NCBI GenBank assembly: GCA_963803115.1
Contig: CAWDLN010000013.1
Location: forward strand, 1-64,000
Reading direction: 5' to 3'
DNA: 64,000 bases
From: DATBGZ01 sp963803115
GTDB lineage: Bacteria; Actinomycetota; Actinomycetes; Mycobacteriales; Micromonosporaceae
Positions within the stretch are counted from its first letter, which is position 1. Every line of letters starts with the position of its first letter. This document shows, one piece after another, positions 55,356 through 63,528 of the stretch. The position numbers and the translations under genes are program-made. Under the pieces are notes generated by a model, which did no database searches, was not told the DNA's origin, and saw nothing but the letters and a program-made list of their open reading frames with translations.

Positions 55356-56053
55356 AATCCCAGGTACGCGCGTCGGATATCCTCAGATGCGCTCAACTCA
55401 TGGGCGCGCCCCGACGCCACGACCGATCCTGTCTGCAGGACGTAGCCCCGGTCGGCCATTTCCAAGGCAGCGGTCAGGTTCTGCTCGACGAGCAACATGG
55501 TCGTGCCACTCGCTCGAATCTCCTTCAGCACCTCGAAGATCATCTGTGTGTACTTTGGCGAGATCCCGAGCGAGGGCTCATCGAGCATGAGCAAACGTGG
55601 ACGGCTCATGAGTGCTCGACCGAGCGCAACCATTTGTTGCTCGCCACCCAACAGGGTGCCCGCACGCTGACTGGCGCGTTGGGCCAGGATCGGAAAGAGT
55701 TGGTAGACCCGGTCGAGGTCGGCGGCCTGATGCTCGGGTGGTTGATGGTAGGCGCCGAGTCGAAGGTTCTGCAGAACAGTCTGGTGCACGAACAGATGCC
55801 GCCCTTCCGGCACCAGCACCGCGCCGAGTCGCGCGATCGTGTGAGCCGGCATCTTCGTGACATCGACGCCCTTGAACATTATGCTGCCGCTAATTGGACG
55901 GTGCAGCCCGGAGATCGCGGCGAGGAGTGAGCTCTTTCCGGCGCCGTTGGCTCCAACGAGCGCGACCAGTTCGCCCTCTTCCACGTCGATGTCGACGCCG
56001 GTGAGCGCCAGGACACCGCCATAGTCGAGCCCAAGATTGCGTACCTTGAGCAT
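55352..56053 (-). CDS. livF: Branched-chain amino-acid-type ABC transporter ATPase LivF
   Basis: 233 residues. Walker A GANGAGKSSLL, the signature LLGGEQQMVALGRAL, and Walker B RLLMLDEPSLGISP are intact, followed by TMLLVEQNLTAALEMADRGYVL, typical of LivF. It overlaps livG by one base and the DUF1445 gene by 1-4 bases. Cytoplasmic partner of LivG on the LivH-LivM pair. Confidence 0.93.
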   Translation of the reverse strand: MLKVRNLGLDYGGVLALTGVDIDVEEGELVALVGANGAGKSSLLAAISGLHRPISGSIMFKGVDVTKMPAHTIARLGAVLVPEGRHLFVHQTVLQNLRLGAYHQPPEHQAADLDRVYQLFPILAQRASQRAGTLLGGEQQMVALGRALMSRPRLLMLDEPSLGISPKYTQMIFEVLKEIRASGTTMLLVEQNLTAALEMADRGYVLQTGSVVASGRAHELSASEDIRRAYLGL

Positions 56054-56769
56054 TACGCCGTCCTTCCCAGGTACGCCTCGACGACCGCCGGATTCGCAAC
56101 TACATCTCTCGGGGTACCTTCGGCGATCTTTTGTCCATAGTGGAGAACGATAAGGCGGTGACAGAGCGGCATGATGACTTCCATCACGTGCTCGACCATG
56201 ATGATGGTGATGCCCAACTTGTTGATGCCGCGGACGATGTTGACGGCCTCGTTGGCCTCGGTCGGAGTCAGGCCGGACAGCGCCTCGTCGAGCAGCAGGA
56301 GCCGTGGCTCCGTCGCCAACGCTCGGCCAATCTCGACCCGCTTCTTCCAGGCGGCTGTGAGTCCGGCGGAGGGAGCATGTGCGACCGGGCTGAGCCCAAT
56401 CATGTCGATCACCCGCTCGGCGTTGCGACGAGCCACTCGCGGGTTTCGGTGGCGCAGATGAGCAGCCGTGGTGAGATTCTCCAGGACCGTCATCGAACTG
56501 AATACGCGCATCAGTTGGAACGTCCGGCCCACTCCGGCGCGGGTTGCATCATGCGCCTGCCAACCCGTGACGTCGCGGCCGTCGAAGTAGAGCCGCCCCG
56601 AGGTCGGTCGTTGCGCCCCCGCGATCGTCGAGAACAGTGTGCTCTTGCCGGCGCCGTTCGGGCCGATCAACCCGACCAACTCACCGGCGGCCACCTCGAT
56701 TGACACTTCCCGGTTGGCCCAAAGACCACCGAACCTGGTGGTAAGCCCGTTGGTACTTACGATGGTCAT
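56053..56769 (-). CDS. livG: Branched-chain amino-acid-type ABC transporter ATPase LivG
   Basis: 238 residues. Walker A GPNGAGKSTLF and the H-loop region IIMVEHVMEVIMPLCHRLIVL are intact. The usual signature (LSYGQQRR in LivG) is replaced by LTAAWKKRVEIGRALA, and Walker B reads LLLLDEALSGLTP with Ala for Pro. Both are variants known in form among Liv-like ATPases but unusual. LivF next door has a standard signature, so at least one composite ATP site looks complete. It overlaps livM by 4 nt. Confidence 0.92.
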   Translation of the reverse strand: MTIVSTNGLTTRFGGLWANREVSIEVAAGELVGLIGPNGAGKSTLFSTIAGAQRPTSGRLYFDGRDVTGWQAHDATRAGVGRTFQLMRVFSSMTVLENLTTAAHLRHRNPRVARRNAERVIDMIGLSPVAHAPSAGLTAAWKKRVEIGRALATEPRLLLLDEALSGLTPTEANEAVNIVRGINKLGITIIMVEHVMEVIMPLCHRLIVLHYGQKIAEGTPRDVVANPAVVEAYLGRTA

Positions 56770-57860
56770 CGCCGTCCCCCGAATCGCCGCGACTGCCAGC
56801 GCCGGGCGCGTTCGAGCAGGGCCAACACGCCGCCCGGCTCAGCAACCGCGATGGCGACGATGAGCGCGCCATAGACCAATAGATCAATCGAACGTCCCGT
56901 GCCCGAGAACTCGTGCCGTGTAACGTCCTGCACCACGACCAACACCCACGCGCCGAGCAAGGGGCCCCAGAACCTCCCGATGCCGCCAAGCACCGCCATC
57001 AGCGCGAACGCGACGGACAGGTCGAGGCCGAGTCCCGATGGGGGGTCGACGAAGAGCACGAACATGACGTAATATCCGCCGGCGATCGCGGTAACCGCAG
57101 CGGAGAGCATCGCCGCGTATAGCTTGTAGCGGTGTACCGGGATGCCGACGGCCGCCGCGGCCGCCTGGTCGTCGCGAATCGCCCGCACGTACCGGCCCGC
57201 CCGCCCCCGCAGGAACAGTGCCAGCGCCGCGGCCGCAATCGCGAAGAAGAACAGCGCAACCAGGTAGTATGGCCGCTTGTCCGAGAGGCTGAACTGCATG
57301 TTGGCAAGTGAATGCTCCTCGATGGGGAGCTCAATGCCGTTTGCCTGCCCCAGCCACGCTGAATTGGTGACGAGCAGAAAGACGATCTCCGCCACTGCGA
57401 TTGTGGCGATCGAGAAGTAGTGGCTCCGAAGGCGGAAGACTGGATAGCCCGTTACCACTGCCAGCACCGCGGCAACCGGCAGTGACAAGGCAATGGCCAG
57501 CCAGGGCGACCAGTGGGCGCGGACCAGCATTGCCGTCGTGTACGCTCCGGCGCCGAAGTACAGGGCATGGCCAAAGGAAACCTGCCCGGTGTAGCCACCC
57601 AGCAGGTTCCAACCGGACGCCGCCATCGCGTAGATCAGGGCCAGAATGCCAATGTTCTGCCACGCCGGGTCCAGTATCACGAACGGATACGCGACGAGTA
57701 GTCCGAAGATGATGACTGGCAGCGCCCAAGGCGGAAACCGACGCCGATCCGTGACGCGATGCTGTCGTGGTTCTCGCGCGATGACAGGGGCGGGCGCCGG
57801 GCCAGGGGGAACTACGTGATCGCCGACCGCGACTGCTACGGGCTCATAGTTATTCGTCAT
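56766..57860 (-). CDS. livM: Branched-chain amino-acid-type ABC transporter permease LivM
   Basis: 364 residues from the ATG at 57860; a longer open frame exists upstream but overlaps livH. A ~50-residue cytoplasmic N terminus is followed by about nine to ten membrane helices. The block NLLGGYTGQVSFGHALYFGAGAY is the conserved LivM signature, and YVRAIRDDQAAAAAVGIPV is the EAA-like ATPase-contact loop. It starts within livH's stop (ATGA overlap) and ends in livG's start. Confidence 0.92.
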   Translation of the reverse strand: MTNNYEPVAVAVGDHVVPPGPAPAPVIAREPRQHRVTDRRRFPPWALPVIIFGLLVAYPFVILDPAWQNIGILALIYAMAASGWNLLGGYTGQVSFGHALYFGAGAYTTAMLVRAHWSPWLAIALSLPVAAVLAVVTGYPVFRLRSHYFSIATIAVAEIVFLLVTNSAWLGQANGIELPIEEHSLANMQFSLSDKRPYYLVALFFFAIAAAALALFLRGRAGRYVRAIRDDQAAAAAVGIPVHRYKLYAAMLSAAVTAIAGGYYVMFVLFVDPPSGLGLDLSVAFALMAVLGGIGRFWGPLLGAWVLVVVQDVTRHEFSGTGRSIDLLVYGALIVAIAVAEPGGVLALLERARRWQSRRFGGRR

Positions 57861-58717
57861 CGTGTCCCCAGCAGGCCTTGTGGCCGGATAAGCACGACCA
57901 GCAGATAAAGGGCGAGCGCCGCGGCGAGGGTATAGCTCGGCAGGTACAGGCCAACAACACCTTGTACGACGCCCACGAGTAAGCCCGCCAACGCCGCGCC
58001 GGCGATACTCCCGAACCCGCCGAGCGCGACGACGACGAACGCCATGAGAACGAAGGTGACGCCGGCCGTCGGCGAGGCCGAATAGGCGTTCATCAGCAAC
58101 CCACCCGCGACTCCCGTTGCGGCGCCTGCGATCACCCATGCGAGCGCGTACATGCGCTTGGGGTCGATGCCCATGAGAGAGGCCGCGGCGGGGTCCTCCC
58201 CGGCGGCGCGAATCGCGCCGCCGGTCCGCGTACGGCTCATGAACATCGCGACGGCCACCGTTGTGATCACGGCGCCCAACGCCATGATCATCTGGGGGCC
58301 GCCGAAGACAACTCCGGCAATTTCCAGCCGAATGTGTTCGGCCCAAACGCTATCGATGGTGCGAGTGTTCGGCGTCCAGAAGAACTGCGCCAATCCCCGA
58401 AGGAAGACCTGGACGCCGAACGTCGCGATGATCTGTGCTAATGGCGACTTGCCCAGGACCGGACCGATGACGCCGTAGTACATCAGCGCGCCCGTCACCA
58501 CTATCGCGACGCCTGTGATCGGCAGCGATACCAATGGATCGAGCCCATACAGCGACCAGGCGAAGAAGGAGCTGTACATACCCAGCATGACCAGCTCGCC
58601 GTGCGCGAAATTGATGATGTCCATAACGCCATAGATCAGTGTCAGGCCGACCGCGACGAGTGCGAACACTGCGCCGAGGAGCACGCCATTGACGATGGCC
58701 TGGGCAAGGTCGGTCAC
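57857..58717 (-). CDS. livH: Branched-chain amino-acid-type ABC transporter permease LivH
   Basis: 286 residues, GTG start one base after the livJ stop. Around eight hydrophobic helices. The blocks GLTLIYGVMDIINFAHGELVMLGMY and TFGVQVFLRGLAQFFW are the LivH signature, and AGEDPAAASLMGIDPKRMYALAW is the ATPase-contact loop. Pairs with LivM. Confidence 0.92.
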   Translation of the reverse strand: MTDLAQAIVNGVLLGAVFALVAVGLTLIYGVMDIINFAHGELVMLGMYSSFFAWSLYGLDPLVSLPITGVAIVVTGALMYYGVIGPVLGKSPLAQIIATFGVQVFLRGLAQFFWTPNTRTIDSVWAEHIRLEIAGVVFGGPQMIMALGAVITTVAVAMFMSRTRTGGAIRAAGEDPAAASLMGIDPKRMYALAWVIAGAATGVAGGLLMNAYSASPTAGVTFVLMAFVVVALGGFGSIAGAALAGLLVGVVQGVVGLYLPSYTLAAALALYLLVVLIRPQGLLGTR

Positions 58718-58718
58718 G

Positions 58719-59984
58719 TCAGCCGGCCTTCCTCATCGGCCAAGCCGCGTCGGCAACCGCGACATCCTCAGGGAAGATGACCTTGTACTTGTCGCCGATC
58801 AACTGCTGCACGACTCCTCGAGCCAGAGTGTTCTGCCCGTTGCTGTCGAATTTGATCCCATCCCACGGCATGATGAGCTCGTTCTTCGGGACATTCAGTT
58901 CGGTCAGCGCCTTGCGAACCTCTTCTGGGTTGGTCGATTTCGCATTGTTGATGGCCTGAGCGAGCGCCATAATGGCCGTAAAGGAGCGCGCAGAGTTTTC
59001 TGTCATCGGTTGGTTGTACTTGGTCTGGAACATCTCACTGATGGCCTTCGCAACGGGATTCTTCTCGGCTATGTCCGAGGCCCAAGCCGCCCGAGTCGAC
59101 GCACCGTCCGCCGCGCTGCCGACGCCCTTAAGAAATGCCGGATCCGCGAAGCCCGCGCCATAAGCCAAGAGGGCTGGTGGGTAGTACGCGAGCTGCTGCA
59201 TCGTTTTCATCATCTTGATTGCGGGATCGGTGGTGGCAAGTACAAACAACACGTCTGGGTTCTTGGCGCGGATCTGCGTGATCTGGGAGCTGAGCTCGGC
59301 GGCGTTCGGGTCGAAGGCCACATCGGCGACCAACTCGAGCCCCCGCTCGGCCCCGATCTTCTTGGTGACGTCCGCACCATCGTTGCCGTATTGGTCGTTC
59401 GAGTGAAGGACGCCGATGGTCTTAACCTGGTTGCCATTCTTCTTCTGCGTTTCGAGGTAGTCGAACATGGTCGAAGCGAACGTCTGGTCGCTCGGGCCGG
59501 TCCTGAAGAACCACTTCAGGCCTCGCTCGGTGAGTGCCGTCGACGACGACGCAGCATTCACGAAGGGCACGCCCAGGCGCTCCGCGCGCTGGCTTGCGGT
59601 CAAGGTGACACCGGAGTTGTAACACCCAACGACCGCAACCACCTTCTCATTGTTGACAAGGCGATCCACCTCGCTTGCGCCCACCTCGGGCTTGCCCTGG
59701 GTGTCACCGGTGACCAGCTGGAGCTTCGCCCCACCCAGGTTGGGCAGGCCCTTCTCCTTGGCCAGTGGCAGGTCCAGCGAGTACTCGTTATTGATGATCT
59801 CCACGGCGAGTTCCGCGCCGTTCTTGACATCCGTGCCCTGGCTAGCGTTGGAACCGCTCAGCGGCCAGAGGCCCGCGATCTTTATGTCGGCGCCTTGCCC
59901 AACAGGGGTTGGAGTCGGGGCGCCGCACGCGGCTAACCCCAAGACCAAAGTGGCGAAGATCGCCACGCTTGCATGCCTTCGCAT
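58719..59984 (-). CDS. livJ: Liv-type ABC transporter substrate-binding lipoprotein
   Basis: 421 residues. Signal peptide with lipobox LAAC (Cys20) places it on the outer face of the membrane. IKIAGLWPLSGSNASQG and VVAVVGCYNSGVTLTASQ are the start of the periplasmic-binding type 1 fold used by Leu/Ile/Val-binding proteins; AASSSTALTERG is part of the ligand site. AGGA lies 8 nt before the ATG. First gene of the livJHMGF-DUF1445-pxpBC operon. The ligand is not necessarily a branched-chain amino acid; the linked pxp genes suggest 5-oxoproline, D-glutamate or small peptides. Confidence 0.92.
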   Translation of the reverse strand: MRRHASVAIFATLVLGLAACGAPTPTPVGQGADIKIAGLWPLSGSNASQGTDVKNGAELAVEIINNEYSLDLPLAKEKGLPNLGGAKLQLVTGDTQGKPEVGASEVDRLVNNEKVVAVVGCYNSGVTLTASQRAERLGVPFVNAASSSTALTERGLKWFFRTGPSDQTFASTMFDYLETQKKNGNQVKTIGVLHSNDQYGNDGADVTKKIGAERGLELVADVAFDPNAAELSSQITQIRAKNPDVLFVLATTDPAIKMMKTMQQLAYYPPALLAYGAGFADPAFLKGVGSAADGASTRAAWASDIAEKNPVAKAISEMFQTKYNQPMTENSARSFTAIMALAQAINNAKSTNPEEVRKALTELNVPKNELIMPWDGIKFDSNGQNTLARGVVQQLIGDKYKVIFPEDVAVADAAWPMRKAG

Positions 59985-60052
59985 TGACAGTCCTGCCTTT
60001 CAGCTCACGTCCGTAGGTTTCTCGTTGCGGGTGCAGTACGGGGATCGTAAAT

Positions 60053-60065
60053 TCTGTTGAACAAT
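60053..60065. promoter_or_regulatory. Putative GntR operator upstream of livJ
   Basis: On the minus strand this reads ATTGTTCAACAGA, sharing the half-site ATTGTT and core TGTTCAACA with the perfect palindrome at 62467. It lies about 70 bp before the livJ start, in the expected promoter region. Confidence 0.5.
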
Positions 60066-60084
60066 CCGTCAATCCCATGGTTCA

Positions 60085-60581
60085 AGGATCTGTGCAAGGG
60101 CTACGCTGGGGAGTACACCCTCCTTACGTGCCGGAGACGGCGAAGGTTTCACGATCTAGAGGTCGTCCGGCTGCTGCCGCTCCAGCAGCGGTCCCCGACT
60201 CCGGATACGGCATGTTGGACCGAAGGTGCGGGCAGCTCCGGGTCGCCACGCGGCTCGGCGGAAGCCATAGCGGTCATCTCGCCGAGGTACGGGCCGCGCA
60301 GCGAACCCGTAACGGCAGCTCTGGCACGATCGGCCGTGTCCGATCGATAGCGCTGTATCCGAGCACGAACCGCCGCTGAACATGACGCCGCAGACGCCTT
60401 ACTGCAAGGCGTTTCGTGAGCTTACATTGAAGCGCGCGACTACATGGTTGGAGCATTCGAGGCAGGGCGGATTGCCTGTGGTCTATGGACGCGTTGGTTC
60501 AGCTCTCGAAAACGTCGCCGGGGTGATCGATCCGCCCATCCAAGTTGATTAGATTCATGAGCACCGGCTCATATCGAGCGC
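60085..60581. other. Intergenic region, nothing recognised
   Basis: Between the livJ promoter region and the gntR stop. Short open frames on both strands have no ribosome-binding site or family-like motif. A leader or decayed gene cannot be ruled out. Confidence 0.4.
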
Positions 60582-61301
60582 TTAGGATCCGTTGGACACG
60601 GTCGAAGTGTAGGCGGCGAGCAGCTGAGCCTCGGCGGCGTCTAGGTACTCCTCGAGTGCCTTCGCGGCCGCCTTCGGGTCACCAGCGGCGAGCAGGTGGT
60701 AGATCTTGCGATTGCGATACAAGTACGGCTCATGGAACTCGCGGTGGCTGGACATGACGTGGAACACGAGGCGAAGCTCCGCGAGCAGCTGCCGCGCCGT
60801 CTCCGTCATCCGCCGAGAATTGGCCAACGCGACGATCGCTCGGTGAAATCTCATGTTCGCCGTGCCCACCTCGAGCCACTGGCCCGCCTCGGCGGCCTTC
60901 TCGGCCTCCTCGACCGCGGTCCTAATCAGCTCCAGCGATGCCTCTGATGGTTCGCCCGCCTGCCGAATGGCCCCACACTCGAGCATCCTGCGCATGCGAT
61001 AGATGTCAACGACATCGTCGGCGGACAGCGACCGGACGAACACACCACGGTTGAGTTCATGCACAAGCAGCCGCTCGTGGACTAGAAGCCGGAACGCCTC
61101 GCGAAGCGTGTTCCGAGAAACGCCGAGCGCGCCGCTGAGCTCTTCCTCTGAAAGCCGCCGACCGGGTGGGAAGAGACCCTCGGTGATCCGTCCCCGCAAT
61201 ACGTCGGCGACGCGCTCCACCGTACTCCCGCGATCGAGGGCAGCGCGGTCAGTCATGAGCACGTCTGCCAACTCGGCAAAGTCGCGTACCGGCACGATCA
61301 C
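60582..61301 (-). CDS. GntR-family regulator (FadR subfamily, FCD domain)
   Basis: 239 residues from GTG 61301; an internal ATG at 61256 would remove 15 residues and leave the domain intact. The N-terminal winged HTH has RGRITEGLFPPGRRLSEEEL and LGVSRNTLREAFRLLVHERL. The C-terminal FCD domain is helical, with RMRRMLECGA, FHRAIVAL and H-x-x-I-Y (IYHLLAAGD) metal-ligand-like residues. It most likely senses the imported compound or its product and represses the livJ and pxpA operons and itself. The operator-like site at 61305-61317 abuts the start. Confidence 0.88.
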   Translation of the reverse strand: MIVPVRDFAELADVLMTDRAALDRGSTVERVADVLRGRITEGLFPPGRRLSEEELSGALGVSRNTLREAFRLLVHERLLVHELNRGVFVRSLSADDVVDIYRMRRMLECGAIRQAGEPSEASLELIRTAVEEAEKAAEAGQWLEVGTANMRFHRAIVALANSRRMTETARQLLAELRLVFHVMSSHREFHEPYLYRNRKIYHLLAAGDPKAAAKALEEYLDAAEAQLLAAYTSTVSNGS

Positions 61302-61304
61302 ATG

Positions 61305-61317
61305 CTAGCTCAACAAT
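61305..61317. promoter_or_regulatory. Putative GntR operator upstream of gntR
   Basis: On the minus strand this reads ATTGTTGAGCTAG: a perfect ATTGTT half-site but an imperfect partner. It lies 4-16 bp before GTG 61301 (about 50 bp before ATG 61256), suggesting autoregulation. Confidence 0.4.
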
Positions 61318-61329
61318 TAGACAAAATCA

Positions 61330-61668
61330 CTACACAGCTAACGAACGCCGCATGCGCCAGTTGACGGCTGCGCAAACGCGCTCCAGCTCCAGCCGGCTCG
61401 TCCTGGCGTCGGCGAAACGGTCGGCCGACACAGCGATCCGGTCGCCCGACAGATTGTGAAAGCCTAGCCGCCAGTAGCCGTCGTCGTCCTGGATCGACAG
61501 CACGAGCCCCGGTTCGACCCTGCTGAATCTCCAGGCCGCGCCGCGGCACGTGGACTCATCCGGGTATGCCCCCACGCCACGGACGAGGATCTCGCTCCCA
61601 GTCCGAAAATCTGCTTGTAGCCACCACGTCCAGCCGGTCTGCGACTGGGAGACGACAACCCTGTTCAT
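61330..61668 (-). CDS. Small conserved-looking protein in the pxp operon
   Basis: 112 residues, overlapping pxpA by 4 nt and ending 28 bp before the gntR start, so it is co-transcribed. W-T-W-W-L-Q-A, an AYPDESTCRGAAWRF helix and a WRLGFHNLSGDRIAVSA strand give one small alpha/beta fold that faintly recalls DUF1508/YegP domains. Function unknown. Confidence 0.75.
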   Translation of the reverse strand: MNRVVVSQSQTGWTWWLQADFRTGSEILVRGVGAYPDESTCRGAAWRFSRVEPGLVLSIQDDDGYWRLGFHNLSGDRIAVSADRFADARTSRLELERVCAAVNWRMRRSLAV

Positions 61669-62444
61669 GCGTTCACACCTATGGTCACCGAGGCCGTTGC
61701 GAACGCCGCCAGGTCAACCCCGGCGTCGACAAATGCGGCGCGGATTGCCTCCACCAGGGCAACCGAGCCCGGGGTGTCGCCGTGTACACATATGGACTCA
61801 ACCCGAAGCGAGAGTCGGGTGCCATCGATGGCGATCACTTCACCCTCTTCCGCCAGCAGCAGCGCGCGCTGCGCCACCGCGCCAGCGTCCGTCACGACTG
61901 CCCCAGGTTCGCCTCGCGAGACGAGGCGTCCGGTCGGCGTGTAGGCGCGGTCGGCGAACGCCTCGGCGACGGCCAAGAGACCCGCTCTCTCGGCGCACCT
62001 CGACAGTTCGGATTCGGGCTGGCACAGCACGGCATTTGGCGAACCAAACGCGCGTATCGCGGCGACGACGGCCGCAGCCTGGACGGGATTGCTGAATGCC
62101 GAACCGTACAGCGCACCGTGCGGCTTCACATAGCTCACCGAGGTTCCGCAACTACGAGCGATGCCATCGAGCGCAGCGAGCTGGTAGAGCACGATGTCCG
62201 CCAGCTCGGTCGCGGTGTAGTCAACGAATCGCCGGCCAAAGCCAGCGAGATCTCCGTAGCCAACGTGCGCACCAACGGCGACGCCACGGGCGGCCGCCTC
62301 AACACAGCGTGCACGCATGATGCTCGGGTCTCCTGCGTGGAACCCACACGCGACGTTCGCACTGGTGACGAGCTTCATGAGCGCGGCGTCGTCGGCCATC
62401 TCCCAGGCACCGAAGCCCTCGCCAATGTCTGAATTCAGGTCCAC
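61665..62444 (-). CDS. pxpA: 5-oxoprolinase subunit PxpA (LamB/YcsF family)
   Basis: 259 residues, GTG start with GGGAG 8 nt upstream. MDLNSDIGEGFGAW, VACGFHAGDPSIM, GAHVGYGDLAGFGRR and SYVKPHGALYG are the family hallmarks; ICVHGDTPGSVAL near the C terminus completes them. Together with PxpB/PxpC it cleaves 5-oxoproline to glutamate with ATP. First gene of a pxpA-hypothetical-gntR unit, with a palindromic operator 23 bp upstream. Confidence 0.93.
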   Translation of the reverse strand: MDLNSDIGEGFGAWEMADDAALMKLVTSANVACGFHAGDPSIMRARCVEAAARGVAVGAHVGYGDLAGFGRRFVDYTATELADIVLYQLAALDGIARSCGTSVSYVKPHGALYGSAFSNPVQAAAVVAAIRAFGSPNAVLCQPESELSRCAERAGLLAVAEAFADRAYTPTGRLVSRGEPGAVVTDAGAVAQRALLLAEEGEVIAIDGTRLSLRVESICVHGDTPGSVALVEAIRAAFVDAGVDLAAFATASVTIGVNA

Positions 62445-62466
62445 TGCGGCCGCTCCCGTTCTAGGT

Positions 62467-62479
62467 ATTGTTCAACAAT
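62467..62479. promoter_or_regulatory. Putative GntR operator upstream of pxpA (perfect palindrome)
   Basis: ATTGTT-C-AACAAT, a perfect 13-bp inverted repeat containing the GT-N3-AC core of GntR-family sites. It ends 23 bp before the pxpA start. Related half-sites lie before livJ and gntR. Confidence 0.6.
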
Positions 62480-63021
62480 CCAGCACGCTTTGGCTTGTGT
62501 CAAGGGGTTCGGACGACCGTCGTGACGAGACGACCGGCCGCCCACCTTCGTTACAAGCAGCGCAAGCGGTAGTGGCGCAGGAGGACTCGGTGCGGATCAT
62601 CTCGGTAATCAACTACAGTGTCGGCGTAGCTAAGACAACGCTCACGGCCGACCTCGGCGCGCGCTTCTCGCCGAACGCGGCAAGCGGGCACTGCTCATCG
62701 ACTTCGACCCCCAATCGAGCCTGACGTTGTCGTGATACTCGACCGACGTATGGGAGACGCTGCTCAAGCCCGGCCAGAACATTAAGGCCTGGTTCGACGC
62801 GATCGACGCTGGCAAACCCTTGCCCCTCAGTCTCAGTCGATTCGTGAAACCCCATCCAAGATCAAAGGTCCTATGTCCGCCGGCGGCGGCAGCCTCGACC
62901 TGATCGCCTCTCACTTTGAGTTGATGCGGGTCGATCTCAAGCGTGTCGCCGTCCCTCTGGCCAGCGGGATTGTCGACGTAACCCAGGTGCGTGTTCGGAC
63001 TCATGAGCAGCTCGCCGTAGC

Positions 63022-63528
63022 GTAAACATTCACGTGGGTAGGGCGTGTCGTCGATGAACCGGTTCGTCCAGAGTGGACAATTGGTGGTGTGGCCGAGCCG
63101 GAGTCGCTCTCGCGTGAGGAGTTGCTCGCGCTGGTGATGGTTCAGGCTCAGACGATCGCCCAGTTGCAGGCGAGGGTTGTGGATCTGGAGCGGCAGTTGG
63201 GTCGCAACAGCGGGAACTCGTCGATGCCGCCGTCCTTGGATGACCAGCCGGGTCACACGTCGCCACCGGGCAAGCCGCAGCGGGGCGGGCCGAAGCGCAA
63301 GCCGGGTAAGCAGAAGGGTGCGCCGGGATCGGGGTTTGCTTGGCAGGACAGCCCGGACGAGACCCGCGAGCACTTCCCGATTGGTCACTGCGGGCGGCCA
63401 AGCACGGCATCGGTATCCTGCAAGCCATCCGCGACGCCCTCCTCGGCCGTCCCTGGATGCCAGAGCTGGTGACCCAGTGACATAGAGTTACCCGCCGATC
63501 AATTGCGGACAGGGACGTGAATGCTTAC
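63022..63528 (+). mobile_element. IS66-derived mini-element (507 bp, internally deleted)
   Basis: The termini are matching inverted repeats: GTAAACATTCACGT at the left end and, reversed, GTAAGCATTCACGT at the right. It is flanked by an exact 8-bp duplication GCCGTAGC (63014-63021 and 63529-63536), the size made by IS66 elements. Inside, an IS66 transposase N terminus (from GTG 63089: LALVMVQAQTIAQLQARV, NSGNSSMPPSLDD) is fused out of frame near 63385 to the transposase C terminus (LRAAKHGIGILQAIRDALLG, then WMPELVTQ-stop). The catalytic core is missing. Removing the element and one repeat restores the host frame across the site. Confidence 0.85.
63089..63472 (+). pseudogene. IS66 transposase, internally deleted
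   Basis: About 100 residues of the N-terminal coiled coil and the NSGNSS...P linker (up to the first HFPIGHC) are followed out of frame by about 30 residues of the C-terminal end. No DDE residues remain, so it cannot transpose itself. Confidence 0.75.

Noticed and set aside
57861..58346. Extension of livM upstream of 57860
   Set aside because: It lies wholly within livH. The ATG at 57860 gives the standard ATGA overlap and family length.
60057..60379. Two ~100-codon plus-strand frames in the livJ-gntR gap
   Set aside because: No ribosome-binding site, no recognisable motif, and they overlap each other in different frames.
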